NCBI RefSeq assembly: GCF_018619475.1
Contig: NZ_JAHFZG010000001.1
Location: forward strand, 62,001 to 126,000
Direction: 5' to 3'
Source of the DNA: Rhodomicrobium sp. Az07
Lineage (GTDB): Bacteria > Pseudomonadota > Alphaproteobacteria > Rhizobiales > Rhodomicrobiaceae
Length of the DNA: 64,000 nucleotides
This document shows positions 18,129 through 26,443 of this stretch, one piece after another. How positions within the stretch are numbered: position 1 is the stretch's first letter; each line of letters begins with the position of its first letter. The translations under genes and the position numbers were made by a program. The notes beneath the pieces were generated by a model, which saw nothing but the letters and a program-made list of their open reading frames with translations, was not told the DNA's origin and did no database searches.

Positions 18129-19442
18129 ATGACGGCTTCCGGAACCTCGCTCGAACAGTGGGGCGATGCGCTTCTGCGGCACGCCGCGGCGAAGATTCCG
18201 CATGCAATCTCGGCCACATCGCTTGTGAAGGAGCGACCGGGCTTCGGGCAGACCGTGCGGCCCGCGCCGGGATCGGTGCTCGCAAGCGCGGCCTCCACGC
18301 AACTCGACTATTTCTTCCATTGGCTGCGCGACAGCGCTCTCATCATCGACGCGACGCGCTTGCTCATCCGGCGCGGCATCGATGCGGAAGCGTGGGTGCG
18401 CCGCTACCACGATTTCGTGCGCTTCAGCCTCGGCCTTAACGCCATCGATGGCCGCGCTCTCGTCGCGGCGGGCGGCTTCCGCGAGCGCGCGCAGGCCGAT
18501 CATCTGAAATACATCCGCCCCGACGAGGAGCTTTCCGCCGTTCATGGCGACCGCGTGCCGGGCGATGTGCGCTTCAACGCCGATGGCACCATCGATTATT
18601 TCGACTGGCACCGCCCGCAGAACGATGGCCCGGCGCTCCGGGCGCTGACCTGCCTGCGTTTCGCCGACGACGGCATCGGCAGTGCGGCGGCGGACGCGCT
18701 CATTCGCGGCGACCTCGCCTACACCGCGCGGAACGCGGGCGCGCCTTGCTATGACATCTGGGAGGAAGACTGGGCGCAGCATTACAACACGGTGATCGCG
18801 CAATACGCGGCGCTGCGTCACGGCGCGCGCTGGGCGGAGGAGCGCGGCGATGCGGCCTTCGCGGCCGAGCTTGGCGCGCGGCGCGACGAGCTTGCGGATC
18901 TGCTTGAGCGCTATTGGGACGCAAGCGGAGGCATGCTCCGCAGCCGCCTTCCAGGTGGAGAAAAGGCGGACGAAAAGGCGCTCGACTTTTCGCTGATCCT
19001 CGGCGTGGTCCATGCCGGTCTCGAAAGCGGCCCGCACAGCGTTGCCGATCCGCGCGTGTGCGCCACCTTTCTCTTGCAGCAGGCGATGTTCCGGGACACT
19101 TACGCAATCAATGCGGGGCGCTCGTTCGGCATCATGTTCGGCCGCTACAAGGGCGACACCTATATCAGCGGCGGCGCGTGGTATATCAGCACCTTCGCGG
19201 CGGCGGAGTATCATTACCGGCTGGCGGTTGCGGTGCCTAATGAACGCGACGAACACATCGGGGGGGGCGACGCGATCCTCGCCCGCGTGCGCGAATTCAT
19301 TCCCGTTTCGGGCGATCTCTCCGAGCAATTCGACCAGACGACCGGCGAGCCGACATCCGCCGAAGACCTGACATGGAGCTATGCGGGTTTCATCAGCGCG
19401 TGGGCGGCGCGTGAAGCTGCGCTTTCACAAGCTGGAGCCTGA
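18129..19442 (+). CDS. GH15 glucoamylase-like glycoside hydrolase
   Basis: A 437-residue family 15 glucan 1,4-alpha-glucosidase-like enzyme. The substrate-site motif FHWLRDSALI lies near residue 60 and the probable general acid is the Glu212/Glu213 pair in CYDIWEED. AAGGAG sits seven bases before the ATG. It is shorter than fungal glucoamylases and lacks a signal peptide and a starch-binding domain, so a cytoplasmic role on oligosaccharides is likely. The stop is separated by two bases from the next start, showing an operon with the GH94 gene. Confidence 0.86.
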   Translation: MTASGTSLEQWGDALLRHAAAKIPHAISATSLVKERPGFGQTVRPAPGSVLASAASTQLDYFFHWLRDSALIIDATRLLIRRGIDAEAWVRRYHDFVRFSLGLNAIDGRALVAAGGFRERAQADHLKYIRPDEELSAVHGDRVPGDVRFNADGTIDYFDWHRPQNDGPALRALTCLRFADDGIGSAAADALIRGDLAYTARNAGAPCYDIWEEDWAQHYNTVIAQYAALRHGARWAEERGDAAFAAELGARRDELADLLERYWDASGGMLRSRLPGGEKADEKALDFSLILGVVHAGLESGPHSVADPRVCATFLLQQAMFRDTYAINAGRSFGIMFGRYKGDTYISGGAWYISTFAAAEYHYRLAVAVPNERDEHIGGGDAILARVREFIPVSGDLSEQFDQTTGEPTSAEDLTWSYAGFISAWAAREAALSQAGA

Positions 19443-19444
19443 TC

Positions 19445-22400
19445 ATGACCGCAACGAAAAGCTTCCGCACGCCGCGCGAAGACGGCCTCGGCCTCGCGCG
19501 CATCGCGAACGCGGCGGGCCTTCGCGTCGCCGTGCTGCCGAATGGGTGCCTGTTCGCCATCGAGCACGAGGACGGCCCGCGCCGCATCCTGATCAGCCAG
19601 GTGCTCGGCTCACCCGTCGGCGGCGGGATCATGCGGATCTTGCTACGCATCGGCGGTGCTACACCGCGCACGGTGGAGATTGTCGGGCCGGGCGCGCATG
19701 TCGCTTTCGGCGCGGACGAGGACCGCTTCGTTTGGGCGGGCGAGACGGCCTGCCTCGCGCATCGCGTCACGCTGTGGCTTCACCCCGAGCAGCCGCTGTG
19801 GCTCTGGCGCGTCGAGGTGACGAACGCGAGCGGCTGCGAAGTGCCGTGCGATGCGATCCTCGTGCAGGATCTCGGTCTCGGCGCGCGCGGCTTCGTGATG
19901 GGCAACGAAGCCTACGCCTCGCAATATATCGACCACACGGTGGAGCGGCATCCGAGCTTCGGCGCGGTCATCATGAGCCGCCAGAACATGACGCAGGACG
20001 GCGGGCGTCACCCTTGGGTGGCGCATGGCTGCTTCGACGGCGCGGCGAGCTTTGCGACGGATGCGCTGCAACTGTTCGGCCCGGCCTATCGCGACGCGGC
20101 GGCGCTCGATTTGCCGTTCGGCGAAAGCCTGCCCGGCGAGCGCCTCCAGTATGAGACGGCCTGCGCCATCGTGCAGTCGAGCGCGGCGGCGCTCAAGCCG
20201 GACGCGGCGGCGACCTGGACCTTTTTCGCGGTTTACGACGTCGACCACGCCGCGCCGACGAGCTACGCCGACCTCTCGCGCATCGATTCCGCTGAAGGCG
20301 CGGCGGGCGAATTCTTCCCGCGCGACGTGGCCGTCGCCGTGCCCGCGCGCGACATCCTGCGCGATGCGCCGCCGCTCGCCTGCCGCGAAGATGGTGCGCG
20401 CGAAGGCGACGCGCGAAAGCATGATGAATGGTGGAGCGGGCGCCTGCTTTCCTTTTTCGAGGGCGAGGGGGTGGGGAGCCGCCACATCGTGCTCACGGAG
20501 AAAGACCGCCTCGTGAAACGCCGCCACGGCACGATCCTTCGCAGCGGGGACGGCCTTCTGCCGGAAGAGACGACGCTTGCGGCCACCGCGTGGATGCATG
20601 GCGCGTTCGCGGCGCAGCTCACCATCGGCAACACGTCGTTCCACAAGCTGTTTTCCGTGTCGCGCGACCCTTACAACATCACGCGCTGGAGCGGCGTTCG
20701 CGTGCTGGCCGAAATCGGCGGCGCGTGGCGGCTGCTGACGCTGCCCTCGCGCTTCGAGATGGGGCTTGCCGATGCGCGCTGGATCTACGAGCACGACGGC
20801 GGGGCGATCACGGTTCGCTCGGTTTCGACCGGCGAGGATGCGGCACTGCAAATCGAAGTGCTGGTCGAGGGCGCACCGGTGCGGCTCCTCCTGTTCGGTA
20901 ATCTGACGCTCGGCGAGTTCGATTATGCGCATGCGGGCCGCGTCGACATCGACGAAGCGGCAAAGCGCGCCGCATTCCGGCCGGACCCGGACTCGCTATG
21001 GGGGCAGCAATACCCCGACGCGGTCTATCACCTCACCACAAGCACGCCGGACGCTATCGAGGCCATCGGCGGCGACGAGCTTCTTTATGAAGACGGTGCG
21101 TCGCATGCCGGCCCGTTCATCGCGCTGCGGACGAAGCCGACCAATGCACTGCGCATCGCCGTCACCGGTTCGATGACCGACGCAGCGGAAGCGCAACGGC
21201 TCGCCGCGAAATACGCGGGCGGCATCGAAACCCGCGCCATGCTGGCCTCGGCGGAGGGTTTCTGGGCGCGCGCCACGCGCGGCGCTCGGCTCGAATCCGG
21301 CGATAGCGACATCGCGGCGCTCGACACGCTGCTGCCGTGGCTCGTGCATAACGCAGTGATCCACCTCACCGCGCCGCACGGCCTCGAACAATATTCCGGC
21401 GCGGCGTGGGGCACGCGCGATGTGTGTCAGGGACCGATGGAATTTCTGCTCGCCTTCCGTCACGACGACACGGCGAAAGAGGTTCTGCGCCGCGTGATCG
21501 CGCGCCAGAGCAAGGCCGATAGCGATTGGCCGCAATGGTTCATGTTCGACCGCTATGCGTGGATTGCGGGCGTGCCGAGCCATGGCGACGTGATCGTTTG
21601 GCCGCTCAAGGCCGTGTGCGATTACGTCGAGGCGACGCGCGACTTCGCGTTTCTGAACGAGCCCATCGCGTGGCGCGAGCCCGACGCCGCGCCTTCAAGC
21701 GTGGCCGATCACCTTGCGGCGGAGCTTGCCGAGATCGAGGCGCGCTTCCTGCCCGGCACGCATCTGCCGCGTTACGGCGAGGGCGACTGGAACGACACGC
21801 TTCAGCCCGCCGACGCCTCGCTCGCAGAGCGCATGGTGAGCAGCTGGACGGCGGCGCTTCTGTATCAGCAGGTGACACGCTACGCAGACCTTTCGGCTCG
21901 CGCGGGCGACGGAGAACAGGCCGCGCGGCTCGCGGCGCTTGCGGGCGCTATCCGCGCGGACTTCAACCGCTGGCTCATCCGCGACGGCGTCGTCGCAGGC
22001 TATGCGATCTTCGACGGGGCGGATTCCGAGCCGGAGCTTCTGCTTCATCCTAGCGACAAGAAAACCGGGGTCTCCTATTCGCTCATCCCGATGAATTGCG
22101 CGATCGCGGGTGGCCTCTTCACCGCCGAACAGGCGCGCCATCATCTGGGGCTGATCCGCGAGCATCTCAACTTCCCCGATGGCGTGCGCCTCATGGACAA
22201 GCCGCTCCCCTATTACGGCGGTGAGGAGCGCATCTTCCGGCGCGCGGAGTCGTCGCCGTTCTTCGGGCGCGAGGTCGGGCAGATGTATGTCCACGCGCAT
22301 CTTCGCTGGTGCGAAGCGATGGCGCTGATGGGCGAGGATGAGGCGTTCTGGTGGGGCTTGCGCGTCGTCAATCCCGTGACTGTGGCTGAAGCGGTGGGTA

Positions 22401-22699
22401 ACGCGGCGCTTCGTCAGCGCAACTGCTATGCGAGCAGCAGCGATGCCGCTTTCTCCGACCGCTATGAGGCGAGCGCGGAGTGGGAGCGTGTGCGCGGCGG
22501 CGACATAGCGGCGGAGGCTGGTTGGCGGATCTATTCGGGCGGGCCGGGCCTTTACCTCGACCTTCTGGTCCGGCGGCTTGCGGGCGTTCGGCGAAGCTAC
22601 GGCGATGAAGCGGCCGCGCCGTTCGCGCCTGCGCCCGGCGAAACCGTCGTTCTCACGCTGAACAGCGACACGCGCGTAGGTGGCAAAAATTCCCGCTAA
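19445..22699 (+). CDS. GH94-type cellobiose/oligoglucan phosphorylase-like protein
   Basis: A 1,084-residue member of the GH94 clan (formerly GT36). It has an amino-terminal beta-sandwich half and a carboxy-terminal alpha/alpha barrel; the conserved general acid is Asp781 in GEGDWNDT, and the SAAWGTRDVCQGP segment precedes it. GH94 enzymes phosphorolyse beta-linked glucosides (cellobiose, beta-1,2-oligoglucans, chitobiose) to sugar 1-phosphate. It is longer than cellobiose phosphorylase (about 800) and resembles the GH94 region of cyclic glucan synthases in plan. The GH144-like gene upstream makes beta-1,2-oligoglucans a reasonable substrate; GH15 points instead to alpha-glucans. Confidence 0.85.
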   Translation: MTATKSFRTPREDGLGLARIANAAGLRVAVLPNGCLFAIEHEDGPRRILISQVLGSPVGGGIMRILLRIGGATPRTVEIVGPGAHVAFGADEDRFVWAGETACLAHRVTLWLHPEQPLWLWRVEVTNASGCEVPCDAILVQDLGLGARGFVMGNEAYASQYIDHTVERHPSFGAVIMSRQNMTQDGGRHPWVAHGCFDGAASFATDALQLFGPAYRDAAALDLPFGESLPGERLQYETACAIVQSSAAALKPDAAATWTFFAVYDVDHAAPTSYADLSRIDSAEGAAGEFFPRDVAVAVPARDILRDAPPLACREDGAREGDARKHDEWWSGRLLSFFEGEGVGSRHIVLTEKDRLVKRRHGTILRSGDGLLPEETTLAATAWMHGAFAAQLTIGNTSFHKLFSVSRDPYNITRWSGVRVLAEIGGAWRLLTLPSRFEMGLADARWIYEHDGGAITVRSVSTGEDAALQIEVLVEGAPVRLLLFGNLTLGEFDYAHAGRVDIDEAAKRAAFRPDPDSLWGQQYPDAVYHLTTSTPDAIEAIGGDELLYEDGASHAGPFIALRTKPTNALRIAVTGSMTDAAEAQRLAAKYAGGIETRAMLASAEGFWARATRGARLESGDSDIAALDTLLPWLVHNAVIHLTAPHGLEQYSGAAWGTRDVCQGPMEFLLAFRHDDTAKEVLRRVIARQSKADSDWPQWFMFDRYAWIAGVPSHGDVIVWPLKAVCDYVEATRDFAFLNEPIAWREPDAAPSSVADHLAAELAEIEARFLPGTHLPRYGEGDWNDTLQPADASLAERMVSSWTAALLYQQVTRYADLSARAGDGEQAARLAALAGAIRADFNRWLIRDGVVAGYAIFDGADSEPELLLHPSDKKTGVSYSLIPMNCAIAGGLFTAEQARHHLGLIREHLNFPDGVRLMDKPLPYYGGEERIFRRAESSPFFGREVGQMYVHAHLRWCEAMALMGEDEAFWWGLRVVNPVTVAEAVGNAALRQRNCYASSSDAAFSDRYEASAEWERVRGGDIAAEAGWRIYSGGPGLYLDLLVRRLAGVRRSYGDEAAAPFAPAPGETVVLTLNSDTRVGGKNSR

Positions 22700-22790
22700 A
22701 GTGGTAGTTCTATGGTCTAGGTTGAAGCGCCGCCTCTCCTCCTGTCTATAAGAACGGCATCAAATCAGATAATCAAAATTGGAGGAAAAG

Positions 22791-23243
22791 ATGCTTCGTT
22801 CTTTCGTGACAGGCATTTTTGCAGCGACGATCGCACTCACGGGCGGCGCGCTCGCTCAGGCGTCGGGGACTGCCGCTGAAGCCAAGGCGATGCTTGAAAA
22901 GGCCGTGACGGCGGTCAAGGCCGACGAGAAGAAGGCGATTGCAGACTTCAACAATCCGACCGGTGGTTTCCGCGACCGCGACCTTTACGTTTTCTGCGCG
23001 GGCGGCGCCGACAACGTGTTCACGGCGCATGCAAATGAGAAACTCCGCGGCACTAAGCTTGCCGATCTCGTGGACAAGAAGGGCAAGAAGCTCGGCGAAG
23101 AGCTGATCAAGAACGCGTCGGACGGCAAGTTTGCCGAAGTCGATTACTGGTTCCCGCGTCCCGGCCAGACCGAGCCGGTGGAGAAGGTGACATACGTCAC
23201 GAAGGCGGGCGGCCAGATCTGCGGCGTCGGCTACTACAAGTAA
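22791..23243 (+). CDS. Secreted single cache-domain protein
   Basis: About 150 residues. The signal peptide ends near ALAQASG (about residue 23), so the mature protein is periplasmic or extracellular. The rest is a small cache-like domain: a long first helix (AKAMLEKAVTAVKAD), then FRDRDLYVFC, AHANEKLRGTKL and a closing GGQICGVGYYK, the pattern of stand-alone sCache proteins that otherwise sense small ligands in chemoreceptors. Two cysteines could form a disulphide. GGAGG lies five bases before the ATG at 22791. A strong terminator follows, so it is its own transcript. Confidence 0.85.
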   Translation: MLRSFVTGIFAATIALTGGALAQASGTAAEAKAMLEKAVTAVKADEKKAIADFNNPTGGFRDRDLYVFCAGGADNVFTAHANEKLRGTKLADLVDKKGKKLGEELIKNASDGKFAEVDYWFPRPGQTEPVEKVTYVTKAGGQICGVGYYK

Positions 23244-23295
23244 TATCCTGTGAGCTGCGACGCCTGACAAGGCGTTGGCTTCTGACATAAATGGG

Positions 23296-23329
23296 CGTCG
23301 AGGTTAAGCAACCTCGACGTCTTTTTTTT
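23296..23329 (+). terminator. Rho-independent terminator of the cache-domain gene
   Basis: Ten-bp stem CGTCGAGGTT/AACCTCGACG with loop AAGC, followed closely by eight T. It lies about 50 bases after the stop. One of the clearest terminators in the window. Confidence 0.92.
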
Positions 23330-23824
23330 CACGGCTGCTTCTGCTACACGCTCAATCTATTCAAGGCTCTAGCCGCTCACATAAAGGGCTGGCGTTGCGC
23401 TTTATGGTGGTATACAGTCGACGCGACACAGTGTCCCGCACGGGCCAGTGCCTCGAAAATTATTTAGACGCATTGCAAAACCGAAGCTACCCTCCCAATA
23501 TTCCCTCAATCACGGTAAAGTGCAGGCATCGAGCGGCAGCCATGATGAGGGTAAGCCTATGCTTGACCTTACTTACCCTATATCGTCCTGTTGCTGAATT
23601 AGTAGATAGAGACAGATTCTGGCAGGAAAAACGCCGCGAACAGCACGGTTACAGCTGCATAGTGAATGCCGATTTCTTATATAACCTGCGTATCCTGCCG
23701 AAGACTGTATGATATTCAATTATCAATTGAGAGTGATTTTGCCGAATGCCGGGTTGCCTAGGAAGTCAACCCGGCTTAGTGAGGATATTTCAGCCCAGAC
23801 TCGAACGGAGACTTGGATACCCGC
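23330..23824. other. Long non-coding stretch with inverted repeats
   Basis: No credible gene; the open frame at 23395-23712 has no ribosome binding site and is not protein-like. The composition is lower in GC than the genes around it. Two inverted repeats stand out: GGGTAAG at 23549-23555 with CTTACCC at 23572-23578, and GCCGGGTTG at 23748-23756 with CAACCCGGC at 23767-23775. It could hold a small RNA or be the long leader of the repeat-protein gene. Confidence 0.5.
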
Positions 23825-24262
23825 ATGCCTGCCGGGAAAGAACAAGACGAAGGGATGAAGTCCCGGCGTACGACCGAGAAAGCAGAAATGAATACGACCG
23901 CGCGCGTCAAGCAAGGTGGCCAAGGCCGCGTCAAAGATCCGATCAATGACAGGCGTCTGGCGCAAAATCGTTCAGGTCCAACGGGGCAGGGCCGCGTCAA
24001 GGACAGCTCCCAGGATCGCCGACTCGCGCAGAACAGGCCGGGGCCGACCGGTCAAGGCCGCGTCAAGGATCCCGACCGCGATAAGCGCCTTTCGAGCAAT
24101 CGCGAGGGGCCGACCGGCCAGGGTCGTGTCAAAGATCCGAAGAATGACAGGCGCCTGTCAGAAAACCGCGAGGGCCCGACCGGTCAGGGCCGCGTGAAAA
24201 ATCCTCGGCGCGACAAGCGACTGCGGGACAACCGGCCCAATACCGGCGGTTCCGCAAGCTAG
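23825..24262 (+). CDS. Basic 22-residue tandem-repeat protein
   Basis: About 145 residues built almost wholly of five copies of a 22-residue unit with the consensus GQGRVKDPxxDxRLxxNRxGPT. It is very hydrophilic, rich in Arg, Lys, Gly, Asp and Asn, without aromatic residues or membrane segments, so it is probably disordered. The composition recalls hydrophilins or nucleic-acid-binding tails, but no family is recognised. The start is unsure: ATGs at 23825, 23855 and 23888 are possible; the last gives a protein that is nearly only repeats. Synonymous differences between repeat copies suggest selection on the protein. It lies beside the ECF sigma and anti-sigma genes, hinting at a stress role. 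Confidence 0.65.
   Translation: MPAGKEQDEGMKSRRTTEKAEMNTTARVKQGGQGRVKDPINDRRLAQNRSGPTGQGRVKDSSQDRRLAQNRPGPTGQGRVKDPDRDKRLSSNREGPTGQGRVKDPKNDRRLSENREGPTGQGRVKNPRRDKRLRDNRPNTGGSAS
23918..24247 (+). repeat. Five 66-bp coding tandem repeats
   Basis: Units begin at 23918, 23984, 24050, 24116 and 24182, each encoding GQGRVK followed by 16 further residues. Copies keep the protein pattern while third codon positions vary (cgcgtcaaa, cgcgtcaag, cgtgtcaaa, cgcgtgaaa), so the array is old rather than freshly duplicated. The last unit is the most diverged. Confidence 0.85.
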
Positions 24263-24360
24263 GGAATCCTTTAACGTTACCGCAAACGAAGTCCGGGGGC
24301 TTGCCTTTGGCGCTTTATTGCATCAAGGTCGGCGCGATGTTCCTATTCTGGGCCGGTGAG

Positions 24361-24385
24361 GGAACAGATTTCGTGGGGCATTGTT
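24361..24385 (+). promoter_or_regulatory. GGAAC-type ECF promoter candidate
   Basis: GGAAC at 24361-24365, 16 bases, then TGTT at 24382-24385; the alphaproteobacterial EcfG-type consensus is GGAAC-N16/17-CGTT. It points to the anti-sigma-like gene 40 bases downstream. A matching site occurs at 25419. Confidence 0.5.
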
Positions 24386-24425
24386 AGGTTCGCCTGGCTA
24401 CTGAAATCTAAACCCCGTATGTAAT

Positions 24426-24716
24426 ATGCAAATGAGAGAGCAACCGAAGCCTGTCCTTCAGCCTGACGACCCGTCGTCGGCCATCTCCAAAGACGACCGG
24501 CTTCCCGTCACCGTGTCGGCCTATCTTGACGGTGAGCTTCTTGGGGATGAACTCGCCAGCTTCGAAGCCCTTCTCAAGGCGAACCCCGCGCTGGCTTCTG
24601 AAGTGGCGGAGATGAGGCAAATCGAGAAGCAGCTTGCGCAAATCGGAAGCGACATCCTTGCTGAACCGGTCCCCGAAGCGCTGACGCGCGCCATTGCCGA
24701 GTTCCAGAAGAGCTAG
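24426..24716 (+). CDS. Soluble anti-sigma-factor-like protein
   Basis: A 96-residue protein. The centre has the anti-sigma signature VSAYLDGELLGDELASFEALL followed by LASEVAEMR and, near the end, EPVPEALTRAI, the same order as in the cytoplasmic domain of RsiW/ChrR-type anti-sigma factors. It has no transmembrane helix and no zinc-binding HxxxCxxC motif, so it would act in the cytoplasm. It is convergent with the ECF sigma gene at 24803-25327, its likely partner. The EPVPE segment also recalls NepR, but the YLDGEL part does not fit NepR. An ATG six bases later is an alternative start. Confidence 0.68.
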   Translation: MQMREQPKPVLQPDDPSSAISKDDRLPVTVSAYLDGELLGDELASFEALLKANPALASEVAEMRQIEKQLAQIGSDILAEPVPEALTRAIAEFQKS

Positions 24717-24802
24717 GCCGTTCTGGCCACCTGACTGAATTTCCTCGCGGACCGGGGTTTCGTTTTTTCGCAGAGCGACCGCGCTGGCGGTTGCACACCA
24801 TT

Positions 24803-25327
24803 TTAATCCTGGTGCTCGCTCGCCAATGGGACATCGATGGCGGCGCGAAGGGCGGTTCGCGCCCGCGAAAGCCGCGACTTCACGGTCCCGACCGATATAT
24901 TCAGAACCGACGCCGCCTCCTCGTAGCGAAGCCCCTCCAATGCGATGAGCATCAGCACCTCGCGATGATCCTCCGTCAGGTTCAAAAACGCGCTCTGCAC
25001 CTCGGACAAGACCAGGTGGTTGTGCTGCTGCGGCGCGCTGAAAAGCGGCGCGTCTCTCTCAAGCCCGTTACGATAGGCGATATCGTGCTGGGCCCGCCGC
25101 TTGTCGTTCCGGAACACGTTTTTCAAAATGACGAACAGCCATGCGCGCAAATTCGTGCCAGGCTGCCATGAACCGATGTTGGCGATGGCGCGCGTCAGAC
25201 ACTCCTGCACGAGGTCGTCGGAGTAATCGGCGTCGCGCGTCATATAGCGCGCGAATCGGCGCAGGCGTGGGATCTCTGCCTTCATCGCTGCGATAGTGTC
25301 GGCGGTAACGTCGCGATTATCGTGCAT
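24803..25327 (-). CDS. ECF-family RNA polymerase sigma factor
   Basis: A 174-residue group 4 sigma factor. Region 2 contains DDLVQECLTRAIANIGSW and LRAWLFVILKNVFRND; region 4 contains LTEDHREVLMLIALEGLRYEEAA and the helix-turn-helix SVGTVKSRLSRARTAL. It would direct RNA polymerase to a small stress regulon. The anti-sigma-like gene is convergent, and two GGAAC-N16/17-TGTT sites lie on either side. It is not clearly the general stress sigma EcfG, because no phyR lies here. No GGAAC site is visible upstream of its own start. Confidence 0.92.
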   Translation of the reverse strand: MHDNRDVTADTIAAMKAEIPRLRRFARYMTRDADYSDDLVQECLTRAIANIGSWQPGTNLRAWLFVILKNVFRNDKRRAQHDIAYRNGLERDAPLFSAPQQHNHLVLSEVQSAFLNLTEDHREVLMLIALEGLRYEEAASVLNISVGTVKSRLSRARTALRAAIDVPLASEHQD

Positions 25328-25418
25328 CGGGAATAGGCATTTCTTTCGACCTTCAACAGATATAGGTGCCGAGGGTTAAGAAAGTAAGGCTTCGGCTTTG
25401 CGTCACGCGGATACCACC

Positions 25419-25444
25419 GGAACGATCATGTCTCGCCTGGTGTT
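25419..25444 (+). promoter_or_regulatory. Second GGAAC-type ECF promoter candidate
   Basis: GGAAC at 25419-25423, 17 bases, then TGTT at 25441-25444. It lies about 75 bases before the membrane-protein start and has the same -10 variant as the site upstream of the anti-sigma gene. Confidence 0.45.
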
Positions 25445-25518
25445 GCAACTCACAAACCGCTGAAACATTGAGCTAAGGGCGCGCACCGCGTCCGTCCGGC
25501 GTTTTTGGGAGACGAATC

Positions 25519-26310
25519 ATGGCGAATGTCGCATTGGAGAGCCCGGATGACGGCGGTCAATCCGTTCAGCCGCGTCAGGAGCTGGACACCTCACAGCTCC
25601 CCGATCCGGAGGCTCTGCCCGAGCTTCGAATTTATAGTCGATCCACGATCTTCTATTGGTGGCCGATCTGGCTCGCCGGATACATCGCAGCGGCGATAAC
25701 CTATCTTGGCGGCGAGACGTTTGCACTTTCCAACGGCACCGAGATCATCATACACCCCAACACCGGGCTTGGCCTGACCTTCATAGTGATACTCACCCTT
25801 GTCATGATGCTTACAAACGTCAAACTTCGGGGCATCTATTCTGTCGTGTTCATATTGTCGTGCGCATTCCTGACGGTTGTGTTGGGCTGGCTAGGATGGT
25901 GGGACCAAATCTTCGCGTTGATTCCGCAGCTCGCCGTCTTCATGAATTTCGGCTTCTACTTCCTGTTCTCCACTCTGCTGCTGGCCATATGGCTTGCGCG
26001 TTTTCTTGTTTTCGACAAGCTCGTGTTCTGGAGCGTTCGCCCCGGTCAGCTCACGGAAGAGCGTGTGATTGGCGGCGGCGAGCAGAGCTACGATACGCGC
26101 GGCATGTTGTTTGAACAGCGAAGCGACGACTTTTTCCGTCACACAATCCTTGGTCTGGGTTCGGCGGACCTGCTCCTGATGACGACAGGGGCGCGCAGCG
26201 AGAAAATCGACATTCCGAACGTGCTTTTCGCCGACCGCAAGATCAGGGAAATGCAGCGGCTTATCGCGATCAAGCCCGACGATGCGCTGGCGCATACGAT
26301 TGATCGTTGA
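25519..26310 (+). CDS. Conserved-looking inner-membrane protein of unknown function
   Basis: A 263-residue protein with an amino-terminal Pro/Asp-rich stretch, then about four transmembrane segments (near residues 50-65, 88-105, 110-130 and 140-165), and a cytoplasmic carboxy-terminal domain of about 90 residues with the segments YDTRGMLFEQRSDDFFRH and LGLGSADLLLMTTGA, which look like a PH-type fold (bacterial PH domain). That last part is inference. GGGAG is seven bases before the ATG. A GGAAC promoter candidate upstream suggests it belongs to the ECF regulon. A bidirectional terminator follows. Confidence 0.75.
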   Translation: MANVALESPDDGGQSVQPRQELDTSQLPDPEALPELRIYSRSTIFYWWPIWLAGYIAAAITYLGGETFALSNGTEIIIHPNTGLGLTFIVILTLVMMLTNVKLRGIYSVVFILSCAFLTVVLGWLGWWDQIFALIPQLAVFMNFGFYFLFSTLLLAIWLARFLVFDKLVFWSVRPGQLTEERVIGGGEQSYDTRGMLFEQRSDDFFRHTILGLGSADLLLMTTGARSEKIDIPNVLFADRKIREMQRLIAIKPDDALAHTIDR

Positions 26311-26387
26311 TCGACCCGAGCACGATGCTCGCAAGGTGTCCGTATCGAGTCGGCGCTGATGGGCGACCAAGAGTATGTCTTTCAGAG

Positions 26388-26413
26388 AAAAGCGGCCCGA
26401 AAAGGCCGCTTTT
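26388..26413. terminator. Bidirectional Rho-independent terminator
   Basis: Perfect 10-bp stem AAAAGCGGCC/GGCCGCTTTT with loop CGAAAA between two convergent genes. The A and T ends make it work in both directions. Confidence 0.9.
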
Positions 26414-26443
26414 GCATTGCGCGAACGTGCCGCGCGCGGGGCG

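Noticed and set aside
23395-23712. 105-codon plus-strand frame in the long gap
   Set aside because: No ribosome binding site, odd composition, no recognisable pattern.
24426-24716. Anti-sigma-like gene as nepR
   Set aside because: EPVPE near the end recalls NepR, but the YLDGEL segment and the missing phyR neighbour fit an ordinary anti-sigma domain better.
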